From Anoxybacteroides rupiense (GTDB taxonomy: Bacteria; Bacillota; Bacilli; Bacillales; Anoxybacillaceae): DNA of 64,000 bases. The DNA is taken from the NCBI RefSeq assembly GCF_014196195.1, contig NZ_JACIDF010000002.1:372001-436000 (forward strand), read 5' to 3'. Shown here in pieces: positions 30,863 through 40,312 of the stretch; position 1 is the stretch's first letter, and the number at the start of each line of letters is the position of its first letter. The position numbers and the translations under genes are program-made. Under the pieces are notes generated by a model. It made no database searches. It worked only from the letters and a program-made list of their open reading frames with translations, and was not told the origin of the DNA.

Positions 30863-31753
30863 TTATTTTTCACCTCTTTGTCCAATTGCTCGAATCAATA
30901 AAATGAACAAGAAAGAAATCAGCAGCAAAATCATGGCTAATGTCCACAGTGCATTATTCCAGGCTGTTCCATTTAACGTGTTGGACATATCCATTGTCAA
31001 AATACCTGTTAATGTCGCAGTTGGACTATACAATCCAGAAGGCAGCTTCACGGTGTTTCCGATCACCATTTGAACAGCCAACGCCTCACCAAAAGCACGG
31101 GCTAAACCTAGTACAATTCCTGTCAAAATTCCTTTGCGCGCTGCTGGAACAATGACGCGGCTAATCGCCTGCCAGCGTGTCGAACCTAATCCGTACGATG
31201 CTTCTAAATAAGCACGAGGAACCGCGCCGATCGCATCGGAAGCGATGCTTGCGATGGTTGGTAAAATCATAATACTTAAAACGATCATACCTGCTATTAA
31301 GCTGAATCCAACTCCTCCCCACCACTCGCGAAACAACGGTACAAGAATCGTTACTCCTAAAAATCCGTAAACGACTGAGGGAATCCCTACAAGCAGCTCT
31401 AACACCGGCTTTAATACCCTTGTACCGAACCAAGGAGAAATATAGTTAATAAATACAGCTAAAGCAAGAGCGATCGGTGTGCTTAGAACAACAGCGCCAA
31501 CCGATACAAGGGTTGAGCCAACAATGAAAATGACGGCGCCATATTTAGGTTCTGATTGGTTTGGAGCCCATTGTTTCGAAAAGAGCATTTCTCCAAGTGG
31601 AATATGGCTTTGTGTAAAGGACTGAATTCCTTTGCTGCAAATAAAGATGATAATGGCAAGAGTCACAAGCACAATAAAAAATCCGCACACCGTCACTAAT
31701 GATCTACCAATATACTCGCTTTTCCAATAATTAATTGGTTTTTTCCCCTTCAC
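30863..31753 (-). CDS. pstC: phosphate ABC transporter permease PstC
   Basis: 296 residues from a GTG at 31753, chosen because GGAAGGTGA lies 7-8 nt upstream; an ATG at 31777 in the same frame has no site. Six hydrophobic segments and the loop EASYGLGSTRWQAISRVIVP. Separated from pstS by about 370 bp of structured sequence, unusually long for this operon. Confidence 0.94.
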   Translation of the reverse strand: MKGKKPINYWKSEYIGRSLVTVCGFFIVLVTLAIIIFICSKGIQSFTQSHIPLGEMLFSKQWAPNQSEPKYGAVIFIVGSTLVSVGAVVLSTPIALALAVFINYISPWFGTRVLKPVLELLVGIPSVVYGFLGVTILVPLFREWWGGVGFSLIAGMIVLSIMILPTIASIASDAIGAVPRAYLEASYGLGSTRWQAISRVIVPAARKGILTGIVLGLARAFGEALAVQMVIGNTVKLPSGLYSPTATLTGILTMDMSNTLNGTAWNNALWTLAMILLLISFLFILLIRAIGQRGEK

Positions 31754-32121
31754 CAGATCTTCACCTTCCCTATTCATTCAAACGAATAGGACTGACTTAA
31801 GGACAGCCAGCCCAATCGATCTCAACTCATGGTGCCAAATAATCGATTCACGTTGTTCTCTTTGTACTGTATTCATACAACGGACAGATGGAACGATTGA
31901 TATCTGTAAAAAACCCTGATCAATGCTCAGAGACAAGCCGATGGCTTCCTCGGTCATGCCAAAGCGTGACGGAGCGCCAAACAACCAGTCGCTTATCGAT
32001 CCATTCATGGATCGATAAGCGATGGGTTCGGTCGCCCGTTCATCGAAACCGGATGAAACTTGATTCATTTGGTGATCAATATGGATTCATCGTAATCTAT
32101 ATAACACCACGAATGATCACA
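31754..32121. other. structured spacer between pstS and pstC
   Basis: Contains an inverted repeat CGCTTATCGATCCAT / ATGGATCGATAAGCG (31990-32019). A minus frame is open for about 96 codons but has no ribosome binding site and no recognisable protein. Possibly an mRNA-processing or attenuation hairpin that keeps pstS mRNA in excess, or a decayed insertion. Confidence 0.55.
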
Positions 32122-33027
32122 TTATTCTAATTCCGACATCGGAATATATCCCATTTCTTTTACCTTTGCCGCAAACTCTTCACCTTTAATAAAGTCGATA
32201 AATCCTTTTACAGCGTCTTTCGGTTCCCCTTTTGTGACCATGTACTCATAAGACCAGAACGGATATTTTTGCGCTTTAATATTTTCAATCGTTGGTTCAG
32301 CACCATCAATTTTTAGCGTTGTTAAAGCGTTCGCTTTATCTCCTACAAGGTACGACATGGCTACATAACTAACGGATCCTGGCGTCGTTTGAATCGCTTG
32401 CTCTACTGCGCCATTAGAATCCTGAACGGTTCCAATGCTTTCATCAATGGCCACGTCTTTCATGATCGTTTTTTCAAATGTTGCGCGTGTTCCTGAAGAA
32501 GCCGGGCGGTTAATGACATTGATTTTCTCGTCGTTTCCACCAACTTCTTTCCAATTTTTCACCTTACCAGAAAAAATATCTTGAATTTGCTGAACAGTTA
32601 ATGATTCGACCTTTACATCTTTATTTACAACTAAAGAAAAGGCAATGCCTGCTACTTTAGTGTCAATTAATTCTCCTGCTTTTGATTGGTCTTCAATTTT
32701 TTCTGCTGATGGAACATCTGAGTTACCGATTTGAACAGCACCAGCTGCTACTTGGTTGACACCCGTACCGCTTCCTCCACCTTGCACGGTAATCGAAACA
32801 TCTGGATATTTTTGCATGAACTCAGTTGCTGCTTCTTCAGCAAGCGGCTGAAGCGCTGTAGAACCGGCTAATGTCACCGTTCCGGAATAAGATGTGTTTC
32901 CTTCGTTGCCTTGATCGTTCGTTGCTCCTGATGTTTGATCGTTGTTATCAGAATTCCCACATCCAGTAAGTGCCCCCGTGATGAATAGTGCTGCCATCGC
33001 TAGCTTTAGATTTCTTTTCAGCATCAT
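32122..33027 (-). CDS. pstS: phosphate-binding lipoprotein PstS
   Basis: 301 residues from the ATG at 33027 (GGAGGGTAAA directly upstream). Lipoprotein signal with lipobox LTGC, then an Asn/Gly-rich linker and the PBP fold. Phosphate-contact motifs GSTALQPL, GGGSGTGVNQVAAGAVQIGNS and RPASSGTRATFE are visible. Delivers phosphate to PstCA. First gene of the pstS-pstC-pstA unit, behind a PhoP box. Confidence 0.96.
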   Translation of the reverse strand: MMLKRNLKLAMAALFITGALTGCGNSDNNDQTSGATNDQGNEGNTSYSGTVTLAGSTALQPLAEEAATEFMQKYPDVSITVQGGGSGTGVNQVAAGAVQIGNSDVPSAEKIEDQSKAGELIDTKVAGIAFSLVVNKDVKVESLTVQQIQDIFSGKVKNWKEVGGNDEKINVINRPASSGTRATFEKTIMKDVAIDESIGTVQDSNGAVEQAIQTTPGSVSYVAMSYLVGDKANALTTLKIDGAEPTIENIKAQKYPFWSYEYMVTKGEPKDAVKGFIDFIKGEEFAAKVKEMGYIPMSELE

Positions 33028-33067
33028 TTTACCCTCCATATTTTTTCTGTATCTGATTTACAAAGCC

Positions 33068-33121
33068 ATTGTATCGAACAAGTTTTAGGCTTTTATTAAT
33101 GAAATGTTAAGTTTCAGTAAA
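33068..33121 (-). promoter_or_regulatory. PhoP box and -10 of the pstS promoter
   Basis: Minus strand TTTACT, TTAACA, TTAATA and CTAAAA are spaced exactly 11 bp apart (left edges 33116, 33105, 33094, 33083), followed by TACAAT at 33068-33073. This matches the B. subtilis PhoP-box arrangement. Confidence 0.85.
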
Positions 33122-33426
33122 GATGATTTCCTTTTTTTACAAAACTCTAGAACGGACAGAAAATAAAACAAAATCTGAAACAATCTTTCAACTTGCTCTT
33201 TACGAGTCTCTCCTACCTACATGGAAGACTTCGCTCTGAATCGTTGGCTATGGGCTTTTTAATCGAAAAGAGGCATATTTATAAAGGACAAGCATACATA
33301 GTTAATAACGGCAATTTGTTCGTTGATGGAAGAAATAGGAAGAGAAACGGAGAAGGAGCCATTCATCTAAAGAAGATTCACTTGTGCTTTTGGTTGTGAT
33401 CATCATTAGGAGGACAGAAAGCCGCG
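33122..33426. other. intergenic between pstS and yqfZ
   Basis: No gene seen beyond the promoter regions. A plus frame open from 33193 to 33399 has no ribosome binding site and no protein-like content. Confidence 0.5.
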
Positions 33427-33750
33427 ATGAGGAAATTAATGAAGGTATGCGCCGTTTGTCTAGCGATTTATATTATTTATCATGACGTCACAAAAGGAAC
33501 ATTGCCCGTTTCCGAACAAAAAGTGGCCCATGCACCTTCTGCTAAAACAGAAACAGCTGCATCAAGCAGCTATCGGGTCATCAAAGTACAAGCGGGAGAC
33601 ACTCTGCTTTCGATTATGGAACGCGAACAAGGCCAATCGCTGCCGGTTTCGATTGAAGAGCTTATTGAAGATTTTGAAGCACTCAACCCGGGCATAAAAG
33701 CAACCTCTATTCAAATTGGCAAAGCGTATAAATTTCCCATCTATAAATAA
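33427..33750 (+). CDS. yqfZ: YqfZ-like secreted or anchored LysM protein
   Basis: 107 residues. N-terminal hydrophobic helix (VCAVCLAIYIIYHDV), then a LysM-type segment (VIKVQAGDTLLSIMEREQG ... IQIGKAYKFPIYK). Probably binds peptidoglycan. Upstream of ispG as in B. subtilis. AGGAGGACAG precedes the start at some distance. Confidence 0.85.
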   Translation: MRKLMKVCAVCLAIYIIYHDVTKGTLPVSEQKVAHAPSAKTETAASSSYRVIKVQAGDTLLSIMEREQGQSLPVSIEELIEDFEALNPGIKATSIQIGKAYKFPIYK

Positions 33751-33843
33751 AAAGAACTGAATTTCTTGTCAACCGTTGACCAACACTGTTACAATAATTG
33801 AGAAGTTGACATGAACTTGTTTCTTAAAAGGAGCGAATGTTTC

Positions 33844-34947
33844 GTGAATGAAATAATTCATCGTTCAAAAACCCGGCCTGTTCGCGTCGGAAACCTGACG
33901 ATCGGTGGAAGCAATGAAGTTGTTATTCAAAGCATGACAACGACAAAAACGCATGATGTGGAGGCAACGGTTGCTGAGATTAAACGGCTGGAAGAAGCGG
34001 GATGCCAAATTGTTCGCGTAGCCTGCCCTGATGAACGAGCAGCCAATGCTATCCCTGAAATAAAAAAACGAATTAATATTCCTCTTGTTGTAGATATCCA
34101 TTTCGATTATAAGCTGGCGCTAAAAGCCATTGAGGGTGGAGCAGACAAAATTCGTATTAATCCAGGAAACATTGGACGCCGCGAGAAAGTGGAAGCGGTC
34201 GTGAAAGCGGCAAAAGAACGGGGAGTTCCTATTCGAATTGGCGTTAATGCCGGCTCCTTAGAAAAACGGATATTAGAAAAATATGGATACCCAACAGCGG
34301 ATGGTATGGTGGAAAGTGCGTTGCATCATATTCGAATTTTAGAGGAGCTGGACTTTCACGATATTATCGTCTCGCTAAAAGCATCCGATGTTCGTCTCGC
34401 GATCGAAGCATATGAAAAAGCTGCACGCTCATTTGATTATCCACTTCACCTTGGCATTACCGAGTCAGGAACATTATTTGCAGGAACCGTTAAAAGCGCC
34501 GCTGGACTTGGCGCCATTTTAAGCAAAGGCATCGGAAATACGATCCGTATTTCACTCAGCGCCGATCCAGTCGAAGAAGTTAAGGTTGCAAGAGAACTAT
34601 TAAAAACCTTTGGCCTTGCCTCCAACGCGGCTACGCTGATTTCTTGTCCTACATGCGGCCGTATTGAGATTGATTTAATTAGCATCGCCAATGAAATTGA
34701 GGACTATATCGCCAAAATCAAAGCCCCTATTAAAGTCGCAGTGCTCGGTTGCGCCGTCAACGGTCCTGGCGAAGCACGAGAAGCTGATATCGGCATTGCT
34801 GGCGCGCGGGGAGAAGGCCTTCTTTTCCGCCATGGAAAAATTGTAAGGAAAGTTCCAGAAGAAACAATGGTTGACGAATTGAAAAAAGAAGTGGATAAAC
34901 TGGCTGAGGAATATTTCGCCAAGCAAAAACAATCACAAAAAGCTTGA
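33844..34947 (+). CDS. ispG: 4-hydroxy-3-methylbut-2-en-1-yl diphosphate synthase (flavodoxin)
   Basis: [4Fe-4S] enzyme converting MEcPP to HMBPP in the non-mevalonate pathway; its product is the substrate of IspH, encoded 8 kb downstream. 367 residues from a GTG (AAAAGGAG upstream); the earlier ATG at 33811 lacks a site. TIM-barrel part [16 protein letters not shown], then cluster ligands SCPTCGR and [10 protein letters not shown] near the C-terminus. Confidence 0.96.
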   Translation: MNEIIHRSKTRPVRVGNLTIGGSNEVVIQSMTTTKTHDVEATVAEIKRLEEAGCQIVRVACPDERAANAIPEIKKRINIPLVVDIHFDYKLALKAIEGGADKIRINPGNIGRREKVEAVVKAAKERGVPIRIGVNAGSLEKRILEKYGYPTADGMVESALHHIRILEELDFHDIIVSLKASDVRLAIEAYEKAARSFDYPLHLGITESGTLFAGTVKSAAGLGAILSKGIGNTIRISLSADPVEEVKVARELLKTFGLASNAATLISCPTCGRIEIDLISIANEIEDYIAKIKAPIKVAVLGCAVNGPGEAREADIGIAGARGEGLLFRHGKIVRKVPEETMVDELKKEVDKLAEEYFAKQKQSQKA

Positions 34948-34972
34948 CGCATGATGCGTCAAGCTTTTTATT
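34936..34972. terminator. bidirectional terminator between ispG and yqfX
   Basis: AAAAAGCTTGACGCAT and ATGCGTCAAGCTTTTT form a perfect stem with T runs on both strands. It overlaps the ispG stop codon. Confidence 0.88.
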
Positions 34973-35325
34973 CAGTAATAAAACGGCAAAATAAACAGTT
35001 TTACGATTATCGACACAATGCCGATCCCGATCGCCCAAGCCCCTAAAGTTCTTGCGCCGCGTCGGCGTGCAATAAAGCCGACAATAATTCCTGCTGCTCC
35101 TAAAATAATCGGCATCATAAACAGGGAAAGAAGCGAAAGGGCGAGTGCTGTCCAGCCAAATCCTGCGCCTCCTGCTCCTTCTCTTTCATCACTTCGATCG
35201 TAATGACGAATCGGTTCAGCGATTTCTGACGATGTTTCCTCCATAAAATCAGGTTCACTGTCTGTTTCTCTTATTGATCGCACGTAGCTCTCATTGTCAT
35301 ACGAGCGATTTCGATCATCGGCCAT
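34972..35325 (-). CDS. yqfX: YqfX-like small membrane protein
   Basis: 117 residues: an acidic N-terminal half (DDRNRSYDNESYVRSI), then two hydrophobic segments (WTALALSLLSLFMMPIILGA and LGAWAIGIGIVSIIVKLFIL) separated by an Arg-rich turn RRRGART. Position between ispG and yqfW is as in B. subtilis. Function unknown. Confidence 0.85.
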   Translation of the reverse strand: MADDRNRSYDNESYVRSIRETDSEPDFMEETSSEIAEPIRHYDRSDEREGAGGAGFGWTALALSLLSLFMMPIILGAAGIIVGFIARRRGARTLGAWAIGIGIVSIIVKLFILPFYY

Positions 35326-35469
35326 GTTATTCCCTCGCTTTCCTTAAATCAAGGAGCATTTATAGTATGATTCAACACCTTCAAAATATTGATGCGAATG
35401 TTTTCATCGCGAGGAAAAATACACGTAATATGTTACAATATAGATGAAGAAAGGAGTGCAGAAGCGACC

Positions 35470-36057
35470 ATGAAAAAACGACTCGGGATTGACATCGACG
35501 GAACAGTTACGTGCCCAAGCACATTTATTCCTTATTTAAATCAGTCATTTCAAAAGGAGCTGACACTTGCTGAGATTACCCAATACAATTTAGCTCCTTT
35601 ATATGGCACCACAGAAGAAGAAATGGATCAATGGATGGAGCAGTATGAGGCCACGATTTATGAGCAAGCCCCTCTCGCCCAGCACGCTCTAGAGATGATC
35701 AACAGCTGGAAGGACGAATATGAGCTTTTCTACATCAGCGCTCGCGGCAAGCATTTATATAATATTACAGAGCAATGGTTTAAAAAAAATGGCGTTCATT
35801 ACCATCATATTGAGCTTGTTGGTTCTCACGATAAAATTGCAGCAGTGAAAGCCTTTGATATCGCTGCTTTTTTTGAGGATAAATATGATAACGCTTGTGA
35901 CATTGCAGAACAATGCGGCATTCCTGTAATTTTATTTGATACTCCGTACAACCAGGGACCTTTGCCTAAGCAAGTAATCCGCGTCAATACATGGATAGAG
36001 GCAAAACAACAGCTTGAACAATGGTTCCATGCCGTTCAAGGGGACATCTCGTTATAA
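35470..36057 (+). CDS. yqfW: HAD-family 5'-nucleotidase-like protein
   Basis: 195 residues from ATG at 35470. HAD motif I GIDIDGTV, motif II-like FYISARG, and the motif IV region [16 protein letters not shown]. Family members dephosphorylate nucleoside monophosphates; the substrate is not proven here. The last six codons lie in a palindrome shared with zur. Confidence 0.85.
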   Translation: MKKRLGIDIDGTVTCPSTFIPYLNQSFQKELTLAEITQYNLAPLYGTTEEEMDQWMEQYEATIYEQAPLAQHALEMINSWKDEYELFYISARGKHLYNITEQWFKKNGVHYHHIELVGSHDKIAAVKAFDIAAFFEDKYDNACDIAEQCGIPVILFDTPYNQGPLPKQVIRVNTWIEAKQQLEQWFHAVQGDISL

Positions 36058-36075
36058 CGAGATGTCCCCTTGACA
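36040..36075. terminator. 36-bp perfect palindrome shared by yqfW and zur 3' ends
   Basis: CAAGGGGACATCTCGTTA and its exact complement adjoin without a loop. yqfW and zur overlap by 6 bp here, and both are read as QGDISL-stop on their own strand. It likely works as a bidirectional terminator, although the following T runs are short. Confidence 0.75.
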
Positions 36076-36477
36076 TTCCGGACATTTCCCATATATTTCG
36101 AATTTATGACCAGATACTTCATACCCTTGTAAATGCTCAGCTAGCTCATTCATCGGACAAGTCGCAATCTCTTTCGTCTTTCCGCACTCCATACAAATAA
36201 AATGATGATGGTGGTGCGAGGTGCTGCAAGTAAAACGAAAATGCTTTTCTCCAGACAGCTCGGTCATTTCTAAAATTCCAAGCTCCACAAATAAGGACAA
36301 ATTGCGGTAAATCGTATCAAAGCTTAATCCAGGATAATCGTCTTTTAAAGCATCCAATACATTTTTGGCCGTTAAATACTTATCTGTTTTGGCAAATAAG
36401 TAAAGCATATCTTCCCGTTTTCCCGTATGCTTAAACCCGCTTTTTTTCATTAACTGAATCGCTTGCGCCACATCCAT
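36052..36477 (-). CDS. zur: zinc uptake regulator, Fur family
   Basis: 141 residues. Winged-helix N-terminus ([19 protein letters not shown]), a His-rich sensing segment ([18 protein letters not shown]) and a second CxxC (KCPECQ) for structural zinc. Represses zinc uptake genes when zinc is plentiful. Last gene of znuC-znuB-zur, 6 bp after znuB, so it controls its own operon. A Fur paralogue is a less likely alternative. Confidence 0.93.
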   Translation of the reverse strand: MDVAQAIQLMKKSGFKHTGKREDMLYLFAKTDKYLTAKNVLDALKDDYPGLSFDTIYRNLSLFVELGILEMTELSGEKHFRFTCSTSHHHHHFICMECGKTKEIATCPMNELAEHLQGYEVSGHKFEIYGKCPECQGDISL

Positions 36478-36483
36478 TTTTCC

Positions 36484-37317
36484 TTATCTCCTTCTCCATT
36501 TTTTCCAAAAAACAGAAATGAGCAAAATCACGATGGCCAGCATCACAATCGTTCCACCTGGTGCCAAATCAATCTCATACGATACCACTAATCCGACAAT
36601 TACCGCTAATTCGCCAAATAATACCGAAAAAAACAGGGTCTGTTTAAATCCTTTAGCAATGCGAATGCTTGCAGCAACTGGCAGCGTCATTAGAGACGAT
36701 ACAAGCAAAATTCCCACAATTCGCATTGAAGCCGCAATCACTAATGCGACAAGCACAATAAAGATAAAATGAATCGTCTTAGCGCGAATCCCTGATGCTA
36801 CCGCATATTCTTCATCAAACGAAAGCAGAAATAATTCCTTATAGAGCAGAAAAATCACGGCAATCACAACAAAGGCAATCCCTAAAATAATCCAGACGTC
36901 CTGTCGACTAACAGCGCTTACGCTGCCAAACAAATACGTAAACAAATCGGTATTAAATCCATCAGCTAACGAAATAAAAATAACGCTTAGACCGATTCCG
37001 CCTGATAAAATAATCGGAATCGCCAGCTCTTGATAGTGCTTATATACGCTGCGTAATTTTTCAATCAAAAGCGAACCAGCAACAGAAAAGCCCATTCCCA
37101 TGTAAAGCGGATTCCAGCCTATCGATGTCCCCATTTTTTTCTCCAGCAGCAGCCCGGCTGCGATGCCGGCAAGCGTGACATGGCTGAGGGCATCTGCAAT
37201 CAGCGACAAGCGGCGCACAACAATAAATACGCCCAATAGCGGGGCAATAAAGCCAATTAACATCCCTGCAAAAAACGCATTGCGCAAAAACTCATAATGA
37301 AACATATCTCCGATCAT
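36484..37317 (-). CDS. znuB: zinc ABC transporter permease
   Basis: 277 residues, ABC-3 family, about eight membrane helices starting MLIGFIAPLLGVFIVVRRLSL. Family motif ALSHVTLAGIAAGLL lies near residue 40. Partner of ZnuC. No zinc-binding lipoprotein gene (znuA) is present in the operon, so the binding protein must be elsewhere. GGAGG precedes the ATG. Confidence 0.93.
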   Translation of the reverse strand: MIGDMFHYEFLRNAFFAGMLIGFIAPLLGVFIVVRRLSLIADALSHVTLAGIAAGLLLEKKMGTSIGWNPLYMGMGFSVAGSLLIEKLRSVYKHYQELAIPIILSGGIGLSVIFISLADGFNTDLFTYLFGSVSAVSRQDVWIILGIAFVVIAVIFLLYKELFLLSFDEEYAVASGIRAKTIHFIFIVLVALVIAASMRIVGILLVSSLMTLPVAASIRIAKGFKQTLFFSVLFGELAVIVGLVVSYEIDLAPGGTIVMLAIVILLISVFWKKWRRR

Positions 37318-37332
37318 TGCAAAGTACCTCCA

Positions 37333-38091
37333 CTAGTGCTGATGAGAGAGCACATGAAGATGGTGTCCGTAAAAATGGGACAAATCACTTTTCTGAAGCT
37401 GTGCAAATTCCCCGGCTCCCCCATGAAAATAGAGATGCTTGTTTAAGCACGCCACATGCGTCACCTTTTCTGTAATGGTCCCGACATCGTGAGTCACTAA
37501 TATAAAGGTAATGCCAAGCCCTTTATTCAGCTCTTCTAGCATGTTGTAAAAATTTTGGACATGATGGACATCGACTCCAACAGTCGGCTCATCTAAAATT
37601 AACAGCTCGGGTCTGCTTGCAATCGCCCGTGCGATAAACACCCGCTGTTGCTGGCCTCCCGAAAGCTCACCAATGTTTTTTCGAGAAAATTCGCTCATGC
37701 CGACAGCGTCAATCGCATCAAAAACAGCTTGTTTATCTTTAGGAGATAAAAAACGGAATAACCCAAGCTTAGCTGTTAACCCGCTTGCCACTACTTCGTA
37801 TACAGTAGCTGGAAAGCCTGTGTTAAAACTGTTCGCTTTTTGTGAAACAAAGCCAACGCGATGCCATTCTTTAAACGACGTAATCGGTGTATCAAATAAA
37901 AATATATTCCCTTTTTGAGGTTTTAACAATCCTAATATACATTTTAGCAGCGTTGACTTGCCAGAGCCGTTTGGTCCAACTAGCCCTAAAAAAGCTCCTC
38001 TCGGGACAGCAAATGTAACGTCCTCCAGCACATTTTCTTTTTCATAGCGGAATGACACGTTCTCCACTCTTAATACCGTTTTCACTGCCAT
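37333..38091 (-). CDS. znuC: zinc ABC transporter ATP-binding protein
   Basis: 252 residues. Walker A GPNGSGKST, signature LSGGQQQR, Walker B LLILDEPTVGVD, switch His in VTHD. A short His-rich tail (HLHVLSHQH) may bind metal. First gene of the zinc operon, behind a Zur box. AGGTGAG precedes the ATG. Confidence 0.93.
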   Translation of the reverse strand: MAVKTVLRVENVSFRYEKENVLEDVTFAVPRGAFLGLVGPNGSGKSTLLKCILGLLKPQKGNIFLFDTPITSFKEWHRVGFVSQKANSFNTGFPATVYEVVASGLTAKLGLFRFLSPKDKQAVFDAIDAVGMSEFSRKNIGELSGGQQQRVFIARAIASRPELLILDEPTVGVDVHHVQNFYNMLEELNKGLGITFILVTHDVGTITEKVTHVACLNKHLYFHGGAGEFAQLQKSDLSHFYGHHLHVLSHQH

Positions 38092-38494
38092 TTTCTTCTC
38101 ACCTACTGATGAAATAAGTGCGGCTCGTTAGGCGAAAGCCCTTCCCCCGCCGCTTGATACAAGATCTATCATCTATTGATCCGTTCATACAAAAAAGGAA
38201 TGAATATAAAAAATTAAGAATGATTACGATTTATTTATGAATGTAGTATAGCGAAAAGATCGCCGTTTGTAAATAAAATCGGCTCTCGAGCAACGTTTCA
38301 TTTTCCGATGCTCTTATACTTCTGGTCGATTCAATCTAACGCGCACTCCCTTGTTTTCTTTCGACCATACAGACACATAAAAAGCATGTGCCCATGATAT
38401 TCCGCGGCTTTCAACAGAATTTCATAACACATTCTAGGCCTACACTTCATACGATACACATATAATACAATACATCGCAAAGGGGAGAGGAACC
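38092..38494. other. divergent region between znuC and yqfT
   Basis: Contains the Zur box and a very short minus-strand frame just before znuC (about 38106-38165, ends in GLSPNEPHLFHQ) that could be a gene remnant or leader peptide. The plus promoter of yqfT may use TATAAT near 38460. Confidence 0.5.
38209..38233 (-). promoter_or_regulatory. Zur box upstream of znuC
   Basis: Minus strand AAATCGTAATCATTCTTAATTT. The left half is a perfect match to the known AAATCGTAAT-N-ATTACGATTT operator of B. subtilis Zur; the right half is degenerate. It overlaps promoter-like TATATT/TATACT boxes. Confidence 0.8.
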
Positions 38495-38755
38495 ATGAAT
38501 CTTTATCAACAATTGATCAATCAAAAAATCAAAACCATCACTCCAGAAGAGCTTGTTTCATACAGTCGGGATTATAATATTCCGCTAACATTAGAGGAAG
38601 CGGAGCAAATCATCCAGATCGCCCGCAATAACAAAATCAATATCTTTAATGCACAAGAAAGAGCAAAATGGGTTCGCGAGCTCGCGAAAATCACATCACC
38701 ACAAACGGCCAAGCAAGCGAACGAGCTATTTATGAAATTTACCAGCAAAAAATAA
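38495..38755 (+). CDS. yqfT: YqfT family small protein (DUF2624)
   Basis: 86 residues, hydrophilic and helical; begins MNLYQQLINQKIKTITPEEL. The position upstream of nfo is as in B. subtilis. Function unknown. GGGGAGAGG precedes the start. Confidence 0.85.
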   Translation: MNLYQQLINQKIKTITPEELVSYSRDYNIPLTLEEAEQIIQIARNNKINIFNAQERAKWVRELAKITSPQTAKQANELFMKFTSKK

Positions 38756-39387
38756 AAAATTTCGCATTTGATCTAAACCGCGTTCTTTATGGCAAAATAC
38801 ATTGCCTTGCTATTGCTATCATCCAACCAACAAGCATCGATAATTCTTTCGTGAAATATCCTGGGATGAAACGAACGGTATTTATAAATGCTCACAGTCG
38901 AAACCATTCCTTCTCTTGCTTTTCCGTCATCCATCACATAACAGCGGCAAGTCTGTCGGCTGCGAACGCCGACAATCGTTTATAGAACTCGCAGTTCCAG
39001 ATCTCACCAATTCACTGATGGCCTTCGTGCTGTCATCAATCATGATGAATGAGCGGTATTTGTCAAAACTCGCGGTCAGGAAGCGATTTGGCGGATTGCC
39101 TCGATCACGTTCAACTAGCATCACGGATGGTTTTATATATCATTAGATTTCACAGACCGATTTTCTCCATTTATAAGCGGTCTCTGTTACATGTTTGAAC
39201 ATAAAAGCGATCCTATATAATGAGAAGGATCGCTTCTCTGTTTTCCATTCATTTTTCGGCACGCTTTCTCATCAGGGATTCGCTTATCACGGACAGCAAC
39301 AGAAAGAATGAATCCTGCTATGTTGCCAAGGTAAATTCAACTACCTCATTCTTTTCATGCATAGAGAACGGAACAGTCCTCTATTGA
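38756..39387. other. 631-bp gap without an intact gene
   Basis: No intact gene. Frames on both strands at 38916-39146 are open for 60-75 codons without ribosome binding sites or recognisable motifs. A hairpin AAGCGATCC / GGATCGCTT followed by CTCTGTTTTCC (39207-39243) is a possible terminator. Likely decayed sequence between yqfT and nfo. Confidence 0.5.
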
Positions 39388-40284
39388 TCATGATGCTTGC
39401 ATAATTTTTGCTAGCACCTCTTCATCAAACTGTCGGCTGCGCAGCATGGCAATTTCAAAACGATATGGCGGCTTTTTATTGTTTTTATCTTCACCAACAT
39501 ATGGAGTTTCTAAAATCTTTGGAATATCTCCCAGTTGTGGATGATGAACAATATAATTAAGGGCTTGGAAGCCGATGTGCCCAAAACCGATATTTTCGTG
39601 ACGGTCTTTGCGGCTGCCGCGCGGATTTTTGCTATCATTAATATGCAGAACCTTTAACCGCTCAAGTCCAATGATTTTATCGAATTCCTCAAGAACACCG
39701 TCAAAATCCTCCACAATATTATAACCCGCATCATGAACGTGACACGTATCAAAGCAAATGGACAGCTTATCATTATGTGTAACGCCATCCATAATTTTTG
39801 CTAGCTCTTCAAAACGACTACCGCATTCCGAGCCTTTTCCGGCCATCGTTTCTAAGGCGATTTGTACCTCTTGATCAGATGTAATGACTTCATTTAATCC
39901 TTCGATAATTTTGGCAATTCCCGCCTCTGTGCCAGCTCCAACATGCGCGCCCGGATGAAGCACAATTTGTTTGGCGCCAATGGCAGCTGTTCTTTCAATC
40001 TCCGCGCGCAAAAATTCCACTCCAAGCTCAAATGTCGCCGCATTCACCGTATTGCCAATGTTAATAATATATGGAGCATGAACGACTATTTCTATAATTC
40101 CGTGCTCCTTCATATGCGCCAGTCCCGCGTCAATATTCAGTTCTTCAATCTTTTTTCGTCTTGTGTTTTGTGGTGCACCCGTGTAGACCATAAAGGTATT
40201 TGCTCCATAGGAAGCAGCTTCCTCACTGGCAGCGAGCAACATTTTCTTACCGCTCATTGATACGTGGGAACCAATTTTTAGCAT
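39388..40284 (-). CDS. nfo: endonuclease IV (AP endonuclease)
   Basis: 298 residues from the ATG at 40284 (GGGAG, 7-nt spacing); an in-frame TTG two codons upstream is less likely. Cleaves DNA at abasic sites. Zinc-binding motifs [28 protein letters not shown] and [21 protein letters not shown] are all present. Confidence 0.97.
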   Translation of the reverse strand: MLKIGSHVSMSGKKMLLAASEEAASYGANTFMVYTGAPQNTRRKKIEELNIDAGLAHMKEHGIIEIVVHAPYIINIGNTVNAATFELGVEFLRAEIERTAAIGAKQIVLHPGAHVGAGTEAGIAKIIEGLNEVITSDQEVQIALETMAGKGSECGSRFEELAKIMDGVTHNDKLSICFDTCHVHDAGYNIVEDFDGVLEEFDKIIGLERLKVLHINDSKNPRGSRKDRHENIGFGHIGFQALNYIVHHPQLGDIPKILETPYVGEDKNNKKPPYRFEIAMLRSRQFDEEVLAKIMQAS

Positions 40285-40312
40285 CTCCAATCTCCCTTTC
40301 CTTCCTAAACCC

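Noticed and set aside
31778-32068. 96-codon minus frame between pstS and pstC
   Set aside because: No ribosome binding site, no family features, and it runs through a palindrome; treated as spacer.
33193-33399. 68-codon plus frame upstream of yqfZ
   Set aside because: No start signal and composition unlike a protein.
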